Below are positions 1 to 6,821 of a stretch of DNA of 11,737 nucleotides, in pieces. The stretch covers positions 395 to 12,131 of the forward strand of contig NZ_DBDF01000236.1 in assembly GCF_002293435.1 (NCBI RefSeq). Direction: 5' to 3'. This stretch comes from Bacteroides sp. UBA939. GTDB lineage: Bacteria > Bacteroidota > Bacteroidia > Bacteroidales > Bacteroidaceae. How positions within the stretch are numbered: position 1 is the stretch's first letter; each line of letters opens with the position of its first letter. The notes under the pieces were generated by a model that was given only the letters and a program-made list of their open reading frames with translations, ran no database searches and was not told where the DNA came from. Position numbers and translations under genes: made by a program.

Positions 1-109
1 GAAATTTCATCTCGTGAGACGAAGAATTTCATCTCGTGGGATGAATGAATCCGTCTCACGAGACAAAAAAATCCGTCCCGTGAGACGAACGAAACCGTCC
101 CACGGGATT
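1..109. repeat. Tandem array of five 22-bp near-palindromic units
   Basis: Five 14-bp units start at 8, 30, 52, 74 and 96, so the period is exactly 22 bp, with 8-bp A-rich spacers between them. Each unit is an inverted repeat of the form CGTCTC-AC/GT-GAGACG with a two-base centre. The units differ at paired positions: CTC..GAG in units 1 and 3, and CCC..GGG in unit 5, with mixed forms in units 2 and 4. The first seven bases of the window look like the end of another spacer, so the array probably continues upstream. It lies about 175 bp before the HTCS start codon. The function is unknown. A multi-site operator, a structured RNA leader or a Bacteroides intergenic repeat family are all possible. 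Confidence 0.9.
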
Positions 110-153
110 TATGAGTGTATTTGCTACTTTCTGAACACCAATATCTTCTATCA

Positions 154-197
154 CACCCTTTGGGGTGCTAATGTTGCCAAACAAGGATGCTAATGTT
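154..197 (+). promoter_or_regulatory. Direct repeat TGCTAATGTT x2 and a small hairpin upstream of the HTCS gene
   Basis: The 10-mer TGCTAATGTT occurs at 166-175 and again at 188-197, a 22-bp spacing or about two helical turns. A perfect 5-bp hairpin, CACCC-TTTG-GGGTG, lies at 154-167 and touches the first copy. Paired direct repeats about 21-22 bp apart are a common arrangement for AraC-family binding sites, and the adjacent gene ends in an AraC-type domain. An autoregulatory site is therefore a reasonable inference but is not shown. Confidence 0.4.
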
Positions 198-227
198 AAT
201 CCCCTTCATTATTACCACTCGCTTGTG

Positions 228-256
228 TTGATAAAACGTTTTTTTTGCGATATTTG
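228..256 (+). promoter_or_regulatory. Candidate Bacteroides-type promoter for the HTCS gene
   Basis: GATATTTG at 249-256 matches the Bacteroides -7 consensus TAnnTTTG at all but the first base. A TTG at 228-230 lies 18 bp upstream, close to the usual -33 spacing. Transcription would start near 262, leaving a short leader before the ATG at 285. The call rests on pattern match alone. Confidence 0.4.
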
Positions 257-284
257 CATCACTTAATCATATACAACCAATCCT

Positions 285-3200
285 ATGAAACGCACAGTTC
301 TGTTATTACTCAGCCCTTGTTTCATTCTGTTCCTGTGGGGCAGCAACGAAATCCCGTTCAAACACCTGGGAGTAGACAACGGGCTATCCAACAGTCAGGT
401 CAACTATATCACCAAAGATTCGCAAGGCTTTATGTGGTTCTCTACCGACTACGGGCTTAACCGCTACGACGGATATTCCTTCAAGGTATTTGCCCACAAC
501 AGCAAAGACCCGTACTCCCTGCCCGAAAACTCGGTAGATGATGTGCAAGAAGATGCCGACGGTTCGCTGTGGGTACGCACCAGGCACTTGAGATATGTGT
601 GGTACGATGCCCGAAAAGAAATCTTTCACCCCGCGGATTCCCTGTTGAAAGAGCGCTACGGAATTCCGGATCCTACCTACCTGATGTATATAGATAAGGA
701 GAAAAACATCTGGACCTACGGATACAACGGAACCCACTACTATCACCGCACAGAGCAGAAGCTCTACTTCTATCCCATAGATGAAAACCTAAGGGCGCAG
801 GGTGCCGGCGTAACCGCCATCGCCGAAGATGAAAGCCATACGATACTGCTCTACTCCAATGGCTACTTCGAGCGGGTGAGCCGCGCCACTAAAGAAATCA
901 CACACCGCAACTGGTACCTGTCTGATGCATGGGACGGCATATCGTGGAAATACGGAATGCTGGTAGATGCCGATGGCGATTACTGGATTTACGGCGATGG
1001 AGGCGTATGGCTTTACCACACCGCCGATGGCCGCTGGCAGCACCTCAGCACGCGCAAAGACTCGCCTTTTGTACTCTCCGGAAACCACGTGAGGAACGTG
1101 ATGAAGGATGCCGCAAACCAGCTATGGATAGCTATCGACCACGGCGGCATCAACATCATCAACAGAACAGCAGGAACCATAAAGTATCTACAGAACGATA
1201 TCTTCGACGAATGCAGCATCCTGCAAAACAGCGTAAACTGCTTGTACTGCGACGAAAGCGGCGGCGTATGGGTGGGCTACCACAAAAGAGGAATATCGTA
1301 CTACAACGAAAGCATATTTAAGTTCCGCACCGACCACCTTTACGAGTTCAATCACATCAGGAACTTCACCTCGGACGTAAACATGATTGACGAAGACCGC
1401 AGCGGAAACATTTGGGCGGGAACCAGCAATGGGCTGATCTTCATCGACTGTCGTACCGCCCGGCGGGAGATATACCGGCATACTTCCGACGCCAATTCGA
1501 TCTCGGGCGACGTAATTGTGAGCCTGCTGAAAACCACCGACGGGAAAACATGGGCGGGAGCCTATCAGAACGGGCTTAACGTATTCGACGGACGCACCTT
1601 TACCCGCTACAGGCACGAGCCGGGCAACCCCAACTCACTGGTCAACGACAATGTATGGGCATTGGCCGAGGGCAAAGACGGGTACATCTGGATAGGCACA
1701 CTGGGCAGCGGCTTGCAGGGATTAGACCCGCGCACCGGACGCTTCACCCGCTATCCGAACCCTCCCGGGGAATTCGCGAACGATTACGTTGTGTCGATAA
1801 TCGTAGGCCGTGACGGAAACATATACATGGCCACTGCAAACGGCATAAACGTGTACTCGCCATCCGCCAAAACGTTCGAGAGATGGAACGGTAACAAGAA
1901 GGGCACGCAAAGATTCTCGCACCAAAACGTGAATGATGTGTACGAAGACAGCCGCGGCCTGCTCTGGGTGGCCACCGTCGAAGGGCTGAACATCTACGAC
2001 CGCAAGAACGACGAAATCATCATCCCGGTCAGCAGCCCCGGCCTGGGCAACGAAATCATCCAGGCAATTGTAGAAGATAACAACAAAAACATGTGGGTAA
2101 CCAGCAGCAGCAGCATATCCAACATCATAGTGAATGTAGACCCGACTACGGGGATGTATACTTACACTCACCATCGCTACAGCGATCTCGATGGCTTGCA
2201 AGGGCAGCAATTCAACACGCGCGCGCTATTCAAAACAACACGGGGAGAGATTGTGGGCGGGGGCATACGCGGGCTGAGTTATTTCGACCCCGAAGGACTG
2301 AAGTACAACAGCATCACACCCAAAGTTGAATTCACCGAGCTACTATTGTTCAACGAAGAGGTGAAGATAGACAGCGTGTACCAGGGAAACCGCATCCTGA
2401 CCCGCGCGCTGAGCTACACGGAAGAAATCAAGCTGAAGCATAGCCAGAATGTATTCTCGGTTTCTTTCTCGGGCATGAACTATATCCTGCCCGAGAAAAC
2501 CCAGTTCATGTATATGCTCGAGGGGTTCAATACGGACTGGATGGTTGCCGATGCAAACAAACTGACGTACACCAATCTGGCACCCGGAAGGTACACCCTC
2601 AAAGTGAAGGCTACCAACAGCGACGGTTTCAGCAACCACGAGATTTCCGAACTCCGAATCGTCATTGCCCCGCCATTCTGGGCATCGCCCATCGCCTATA
2701 TCCTGTATTTTCTTTTAGCGGTAGGCATCCTCTTGCTGGCACGCCGGCAGATACTGCGCAACGAACGGCATAAATATAAACTGGTGCAGATAGAGCAGGA
2801 AGCCCAGCAGAAGCACGAGATTGACGACATGAAGCTGCGTTTCTTCACCAACATCAGCCACGAACTGCGCACGCCGCTCACGCTGATTATATCTCCGCTC
2901 GAAAAGGCAATCAAACAAACAGTTGACCGGGAGCAGAAGAACAGACTGGAAATGGTGCATCGCAATGCTATGAGGCTGCTAAGCATGGTTAACCAGCTGC
3001 TCGACTTCCGCAAGAGCGACGTCAGAGGGCATCAGTTTAATCCGACGCAGGGAGATATCGTCGATTATATCCACAACGTGAGCAACTCCTTCACCGAATA
3101 TTCGGAGAAGAAGAATGTGCGCCTGATCTTCTTCTCGACCGTCAAAGAATTGTGGATGGTGTTCGATGAAGATAAGTTGGGCAAGATTATCATGAATCTG

Positions 3201-4394
3201 CTGTCCAATGCGTTCAAATTTACGTCCGAGGGCGGAAGAGTGGATGTATCGCTGGATTTGCTGCCGGCATCGGACGACCGGGCGGAGCTGCTCGAAATTA
3301 GAATATCGGATACAGGCATCGGCATCAGAGACGAGGATAAAGAACTTGTGTTTGAGCGCTTTTACCAGGTGCGGCAAAAGGAAGGACAGAAAACAGGCGG
3401 AAGCGGCATCGGCCTGCATCTGGCTAAGGAATTTGTTTCGCTGCACGGCGGAACGATTACCGTGGTCGACAATGTAAGCAAAGGAAGCGTGTTTATTGTG
3501 ATGATTCCGGTGGTTCGTGCCCAGACCGTGCCAGAGCAGACCACCGAAACCAAACCGGAGCAGGCGGAACCAGTAGTAGTGATGCCTCCTTCGGCAGACG
3601 ATTTTGCAGACAACGATGCGGAGGAGATAGAAAGCGGATTGCCTGTCATTCTGGTTGTCGACGATAACGAGGACTTCCGTATTTTTATGCGCGACTGTTT
3701 AAGATCGGAGTACGCAGTAGAAGTTGCAGTTGATGGCACAAAGGCGTGGGAGATGATTCCTGAGCTGCAACCCGATGTCATCGTGAGCGATGTGATGATG
3801 CCCCAAATGGACGGCAACGAACTGTGCCGGCGGGTGAAGACGGACATCCGCACCTCGCACATCCCGCTGATTTTGCTCACCGCCCGTTCGGCCAAAGAGC
3901 AGAAGCTGGAAGGCTTGGAGAGCGGGGCGGATGACTACATCACCAAACCCTTCGACTTCGATATACTCGCCCTGCGCATCCGCAAGCTGTTGCAACTGCG
4001 GCAGAAGCGGCAGGAAAGTTTCAACCCGCAAATGGAGATTAACCCCAGCGAAATAACCATCACCTCGCTGGACGAGAAGCTGATAAACAAAGCCATCCGG
4101 TACGTAGAAGAAAACATCGGCCGGAGCGATCTTTCGGTGAAAGAGCTTAGTAGCGAGCTGGGGGTAAGCCGCGTGCATTTCTACAAGAAGATGCTTTCCA
4201 TTACCGGGAAAACACCGATTGAGTTTATTCGCATCATCCGCCTCAAGCGCGCGGCGCAATACCTGCGCGAAAGTCAGCAAACGGTATCGGAGATAGCTTA
4301 TCAAACGGGCTTCAGTAATCCGAAGTACTTCAGGAAGTACTTTAAGGAAGAGTTCGGGGTGCTGCCTTCCGAGTATCAGGAGAAGGAAAAGTAG
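285..4394 (+). CDS. Hybrid two-component system (HTCS) sensor kinase/response regulator, AraC type
   Basis: This 1369-residue protein has the standard HTCS length and order. A signal peptide (about 1-22) is followed by a periplasmic sensor of propeller repeats, seen as recurring W-x-G/A-T...GL.x.aD blades from W51 to about 670, for example NIWAGTSNGL and LLWVATVEGL. A Y_Y_Y domain lies near 725-785 and a membrane helix at about 801-820. The cytoplasmic part has a HisKA H-box (NISHELRTPL, phospho-His H859), an ATPase domain (N971/N975, DTGIGI from D1009, GGSGIGL near 1038), a receiver (D1126/D1127, phospho-acceptor D1169, K1221) and a C-terminal AraC HTH (about 1266-1366). All key residues are intact. 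Family members sense oligosaccharides in the periplasm and switch on polysaccharide utilisation loci from the inner membrane. No such locus is visible here, so the ligand is unknown. The ATG at 285 is chosen because it opens the signal peptide. The DNA looks more GC-rich than fusA2 and rprX. Confidence 0.95.
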   Translation: MKRTVLLLLSPCFILFLWGSNEIPFKHLGVDNGLSNSQVNYITKDSQGFMWFSTDYGLNRYDGYSFKVFAHNSKDPYSLPENSVDDVQEDADGSLWVRTRHLRYVWYDARKEIFHPADSLLKERYGIPDPTYLMYIDKEKNIWTYGYNGTHYYHRTEQKLYFYPIDENLRAQGAGVTAIAEDESHTILLYSNGYFERVSRATKEITHRNWYLSDAWDGISWKYGMLVDADGDYWIYGDGGVWLYHTADGRWQHLSTRKDSPFVLSGNHVRNVMKDAANQLWIAIDHGGINIINRTAGTIKYLQNDIFDECSILQNSVNCLYCDESGGVWVGYHKRGISYYNESIFKFRTDHLYEFNHIRNFTSDVNMIDEDRSGNIWAGTSNGLIFIDCRTARREIYRHTSDANSISGDVIVSLLKTTDGKTWAGAYQNGLNVFDGRTFTRYRHEPGNPNSLVNDNVWALAEGKDGYIWIGTLGSGLQGLDPRTGRFTRYPNPPGEFANDYVVSIIVGRDGNIYMATANGINVYSPSAKTFERWNGNKKGTQRFSHQNVNDVYEDSRGLLWVATVEGLNIYDRKNDEIIIPVSSPGLGNEIIQAIVEDNNKNMWVTSSSSISNIIVNVDPTTGMYTYTHHRYSDLDGLQGQQFNTRALFKTTRGEIVGGGIRGLSYFDPEGLKYNSITPKVEFTELLLFNEEVKIDSVYQGNRILTRALSYTEEIKLKHSQNVFSVSFSGMNYILPEKTQFMYMLEGFNTDWMVADANKLTYTNLAPGRYTLKVKATNSDGFSNHEISELRIVIAPPFWASPIAYILYFLLAVGILLLARRQILRNERHKYKLVQIEQEAQQKHEIDDMKLRFFTNISHELRTPLTLIISPLEKAIKQTVDREQKNRLEMVHRNAMRLLSMVNQLLDFRKSDVRGHQFNPTQGDIVDYIHNVSNSFTEYSEKKNVRLIFFSTVKELWMVFDEDKLGKIIMNLLSNAFKFTSEGGRVDVSLDLLPASDDRAELLEIRISDTGIGIRDEDKELVFERFYQVRQKEGQKTGGSGIGLHLAKEFVSLHGGTITVVDNVSKGSVFIVMIPVVRAQTVPEQTTETKPEQAEPVVVMPPSADDFADNDAEEIESGLPVILVVDDNEDFRIFMRDCLRSEYAVEVAVDGTKAWEMIPELQPDVIVSDVMMPQMDGNELCRRVKTDIRTSHIPLILLTARSAKEQKLEGLESGADDYITKPFDFDILALRIRKLLQLRQKRQESFNPQMEINPSEITITSLDEKLINKAIRYVEENIGRSDLSVKELSSELGVSRVHFYKKMLSITGKTPIEFIRIIRLKRAAQYLRESQQTVSEIAYQTGFSNPKYFRKYFKEEFGVLPSEYQEKEK

Positions 4395-4424
4395 TTGCGA
4401 GGGCTGCCCGAAGCTCGGTTCTTG

Positions 4425-4505
4425 CTTCCGTAGTAGTACGGAGGGATTCATTTCTCCCAAAACCCACCCCGGAGTTCCGAAATAAAGAAGAGCTTTCTTT
4501 ATTCA
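4425..4505 (+). terminator. Hairpins after the HTCS stop, possible terminator
   Basis: Two hairpins follow the stop codon. TCCGTA-GTAG-TACGGA (4427-4442) is short and has no T-run. AATAAAGAA-GAGCT-TTCTTTATT (4481-4503) is a perfect 9-bp stem with a 5-base loop and a T-rich 3' arm. The second is AT-rich and so weak, but its position before the repeat mosaic and its T-rich side suit a terminator for the HTCS transcript. Because the stem is symmetric it could also act on the opposite strand. Confidence 0.4.
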
Positions 4506-4533
4506 AGCCTGCATTATTCATAAGTGTCTTGTC

Positions 4534-4733
4534 ATAAATGAGAATTTAGGTGGAAATGGGTACGCGGACGACACGGAATAAGCGGACGAACGCGGACTAT
4601 CTCTATTAGCTTCGCTGACAGAGATACTCTTGTTAATCCGCATACCGCTAAATTATTATTTAAGAAAAAATCCGCGTTCGTCCGTTTAATCCGTGTCGTC
4701 CGCATATCCATTCTTCGCTAAATTATCATTTAT
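4534..4733. repeat. 200-bp inverted-repeat element with 63-bp arms (MITE- or REP-like)
   Basis: The left arm 4534-4596 and the reverse complement of the right arm 4671-4733 have the same length and agree at 53 of 63 positions by hand alignment. The inner 36 bases, with the core GCGGACGACACGGA, differ at only three. The 74-bp centre holds a small hairpin (TATCTCT 4598-4604 with AGAGATA 4620-4626) and a second, shortened copy of the right arm's end (CGCTAAATTATTATTTA at 4646-4662 against 4716-4732). There is no open reading frame for a transposase. The form suits a non-autonomous mobile or intergenic repeat element. Whether it is mobile cannot be told from one copy. Confidence 0.85.
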
Positions 4734-4820
4734 CGTAAAAATAATTATTACGAAGTACTTACACTATGAATAATGTAGGCAAGGATGTCCTGCGGTTTAG
4801 CCTGAATAATTCATGCTTCA

Positions 4821-4945
4821 GGAGTTAGAGGAGTTATCACCCAACAAGTTGGCTTAGGAGTTAAAGCCGATACAATGTTATATGATTCACGGAGTATCGG
4901 CTTTAACTACTTAACTACTAACGAAGTGATAACTACTTTAACTAC
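4821..4945. repeat. Nested inverted repeats forming a three-stem structure
   Basis: Outer arms 4821-4840 and 4926-4945 match at 17 of 20 positions. Inside them sit a perfect hairpin CCAAC-AA-GTTGG (4841-4852) and a long stem (4854-4873 with 4894-4913, 18 of 20), which includes a perfect 14-bp run GTTAAAGCCGATAC. Drawn as RNA, this is a three-way junction. Neither strand has a T-run after the stems, so it is not a standard intrinsic terminator. It could be a repeat family member, a structured 3' end for either convergent transcript, or a small RNA. Confidence 0.75.
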
Positions 4946-5001
4946 AATATAAATAATGCGGTTTAAGACTGTATTATTCATCAGCAACCTTCACAGTCTG
5001 A

Positions 5002-6147
5002 TTATTCTTTTACTGTATATTCAATGCGATATTGCACGCGCCGTAACTGCGGAAACATATCCCGAAGCATGATACGGTATGGCGCTCCTCCTTTGAGGCG
5101 CATCAGTTGAGCTTCCCGGCCCCCGAAAATAGGTACGGTACTAATAATATGGAGTATCTCGTCCTTACCATTAATATTACTTTTCTCCACCAGTTTGGCT
5201 AACCCGTCCCAATCCTCAGCTTCCCACGAAACAGACCACTGGCTCGGACTGAGCGTCAAAGAGAAATTGTCCATGATGTAATTCTTAAGAGCCATGGAGC
5301 GACCGTAAGAAAGCCGTTCGTTCTTGTCATAGCTACCTTCGACAGAGGAAAAACTGTTGATTATGAGACTTTCAATGGTAATGTTGGGGGAATTCTGAAT
5401 AGAGCTAAGCACTTGGCGAAGATTTGCCAACTCCTCGGAATTGTGGAATAACTCGGGATGTATTTCAGTACGTCCTACGGGGAATTCGATGAATGCCTCA
5501 CCCTCTAAGATGCGTTTATGATGAACAGCAACAGGCTCTGCAGGCGTTTGCACCGATTCCGCCGGTGGAGCAACCTTTACCTGCGAAGCAACATCTGTCC
5601 GGGGAGCCGTTTCCGTTGCAGGAGCCGTTTCCGTTGCAGGCAATTCCACTTTGTCACCTATCGACAGAACCAGAAGTTGACGCTCATTCCGGAAGTTGAT
5701 AATCTCCTCGTAGAGGCTCAAACCGGCAGAGTCCATCCACGTCTCGTAGGGGACAGCGTAATTGTAATCAACCTGTGTTTCGGTATCTTTCACCACCCGG
5801 ATTGTCTTTTCGGGACGTTGGAAATCCATACGGCCTTTCTCGCCGAGCAGGCGTATGCCACGTTCGGTAGCCTTGTACTTGTTCTTACCCTGAACCATGA
5901 TGTCAGGAAGAGCAACAATCTTAGCCTCAGGAGTTCCCACCTTTCCGCCGGTAAGAGCCGGAGTCAGGAGTATTCCCGAGAACCATGCGGCTCCTTCACG
6001 GTCGATGTGTATCTTAAAACTTACCCGGACGGAGTCTTCCTCCACACGAACCGAACTGTCGTACAAACGAATCGTTCCGATATACTGGGCGCGGACAGGC
6101 AACGCAAATATGGCTGCCAATACGCATGTTATGATGAATCTGTTCAT
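5002..6147 (-). CDS. DUF3868-type secreted protein with C-terminal OmpA-like domain
   Basis: This is a 381-residue exported protein. A signal peptide (1-20, ending PVRA-Q) is followed by an N-terminal region of about 145 residues that I recognise as the DUF3868 type. Next comes a Pro/Thr/Ala linker (about 169-203) with a duplicated APATET, then an OmpA-like domain (about 213 to the C-terminus). The OmpA-like part shows F-P-V-G-R-T-E-I near its start and the signature N-x2-LS-x2-R (NERLSYGRSMALKNYI), which in OmpA-type proteins contacts peptidoglycan. It probably sits in the periplasm or outer membrane. The ATG at 6147 is chosen over an in-frame TTG two codons earlier because it opens a clean signal peptide. 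It lies 8 bp after the DUF3575 gene, so the two are co-transcribed. In Bacteroidales this pair commonly accompanies fimbrillin genes of the Mfa/FimA type, which suggests a role in surface fibre assembly or anchoring. No such gene follows here. Confidence 0.85.
   Translation of the reverse strand: MNRFIITCVLAAIFALPVRAQYIGTIRLYDSSVRVEEDSVRVSFKIHIDREGAAWFSGILLTPALTGGKVGTPEAKIVALPDIMVQGKNKYKATERGIRLLGEKGRMDFQRPEKTIRVVKDTETQVDYNYAVPYETWMDSAGLSLYEEIINFRNERQLLVLSIGDKVELPATETAPATETAPRTDVASQVKVAPPAESVQTPAEPVAVHHKRILEGEAFIEFPVGRTEIHPELFHNSEELANLRQVLSSIQNSPNITIESLIINSFSSVEGSYDKNERLSYGRSMALKNYIMDNFSLTLSPSQWSVSWEAEDWDGLAKLVEKSNINGKDEILHIISTVPIFGGREAQLMRLKGGAPYRIMLRDMFPQLRRVQYRIEYTVKE
5603..5638 (-). repeat. 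Perfect 18-bp tandem duplication in the linker
   Basis: GGAGCCGTTTCCGTTGCA occurs twice back to back (5603-5620 and 5621-5638) inside the DUF3868-OmpA gene. It is in frame, adding six residues (APATET) to the linker. The length is probably variable between strains through slipped replication, with no effect on frame. Confidence 0.9.
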
Positions 6148-6155
6148 AGTCAAAG

Positions 6156-6821
6156 CTATTTAATCATGTATATAAGTGAAAGTCCGACTTTGGTAGGGCC
6201 GAAATAGTTTTTCGTTTCGTGCCCCAGCTTCGCGCCGCACTTGTTGCATTTGAAACGGTCATAATCAAGGTAGACATACCCCAACCCCAAAGTCGCTTCG
6301 AGCGAGAAACGGTTGGAGAGCATCCAGTGATAACCATAAGAAATACCTATGCCGTAGAGATTACCCTCGTAGCGGTAGTTCTTCAAATCGCCGTAACCCA
6401 TCATCTCCTCCACAGCCGGCGGCAGCGAGAGGTTACCGACATTGAAAAGCGACCAGAGGCCGTGAGCGCCCAGGAAATGACCGTTGAAGGGTTCATATAT
6501 CCAGTAGCGTAACTCGGGTTGTACCAGTATGTGCTTAATCTTCCTGGCATTGGAGAAAGTCCACGGATTGTAATTCACGGGTAAGTCCAGCGATAATCTT
6601 TTGGACAGGCGGAACTCAACCCCAAGGCTAAAGGTGGTGGTCGCATCATACAGCAGATTGGTCTTGACAGCGAAAACAGGAAGCTTGGGAAGAGTGCCTA
6701 CAGGCTCTTGCGTAGCTGTCTGTTGCCAAGTATCGGTCGGAGCCTGAGCAAAGACCGGGAACAGTACTAAATTAGGTACTAAATAAAGCACCATTAAAAG
6801 CATTCGTTTTCTCAATATCAT
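6156..6821 (-). CDS. DUF3575 family outer-membrane-type protein
   Basis: This is a 221-residue exported protein. A signal peptide (about 1-25, LVLFPVFA-Q) is followed by a Thr/Gln/Pro-rich stretch and then a domain matching the DUF3575 pattern. It starts with FAVKTNLLYDA (about 50-60) and continues with alternating aromatic and small residues (SLGVEFRLSKRLSLDL, YGIGISYGYHWML), typical of beta-barrel strands. It ends with a CNKCG loop (C192, C195) and YFGPTKVGLSLIYMI. The CxxC loop plus the YFGPTK...LIY ending is characteristic of this family as I remember it. A small outer-membrane barrel is likely; the function is unknown. The ATG at 6821 is chosen; an in-frame TTG three codons upstream is less likely, and M7 is another possibility. 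It is the first gene of the operon with the DUF3868 gene and is divergent from fusA2. Confidence 0.85.
   Translation of the reverse strand: MILRKRMLLMVLYLVPNLVLFPVFAQAPTDTWQQTATQEPVGTLPKLPVFAVKTNLLYDATTTFSLGVEFRLSKRLSLDLPVNYNPWTFSNARKIKHILVQPELRYWIYEPFNGHFLGAHGLWSLFNVGNLSLPPAVEEMMGYGDLKNYRYEGNLYGIGISYGYHWMLSNRFSLEATLGLGYVYLDYDRFKCNKCGAKLGHETKNYFGPTKVGLSLIYMIK

Larger units (their letters stand above)
4505..4980. repeat. Dispersed copies of an AAGCCTG-ATTATTCAT motif, direct and inverted
   Basis: A motif of the form AAGCCTGCATTATTCAT occurs at 4505-4521, in diverged form at 4798-4814 and 4965-4980, and inverted at 4764-4780. The first and the inverted copy form outer arms (4507-4527 against 4761-4780) around the 200-bp inverted-repeat element. 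The second and third copies are both preceded by TGCGGTTTA (4791 and 4957) and so flank the nested structure at 4821-4945. The whole 4395-5001 gap holds no credible gene. It is a mosaic of repeat units between two convergent genes. Confidence 0.7.

Noticed and set aside
1..109. CRISPR array
   Set aside because: The units are 14 bp with constant 8-bp low-complexity spacers. There are no unique spacers of about 30 bp and no cas genes.
3699..4460. 253-residue antisense reading frame over the HTCS 3' end
   Set aside because: It is the mirror of the receiver and AraC coding sequence, whose motifs are fully intact on the + strand.
4534..4733. Insertion sequence with its own transposase
   Set aside because: The centre is only 74 bp and has no open frame, so at most this is a non-autonomous element.
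4860..4907. Intrinsic terminator in the 14-bp stem
   Set aside because: The loop is 20 bases and no T-run follows on either strand.
4395..5001. tRNA or rRNA gene in the repeat-rich gap
   Set aside because: I saw no cloverleaf with a TTC-arm consensus and no rRNA-like sequence. The structure is explained by inverted repeats.
6145..6153. TTG start two codons upstream of the DUF3868 ATG
   Set aside because: The ATG at 6147 gives a standard signal peptide. The TTG lies 3 bases from the previous stop codon and adds nothing.
5518..6207. 229-residue frame opposite the DUF3868 gene
   Set aside because: The minus-strand gene has a signal peptide, an OmpA signature and operon spacing. The plus-strand frame is an Arg/Ser/Cys-rich shadow.
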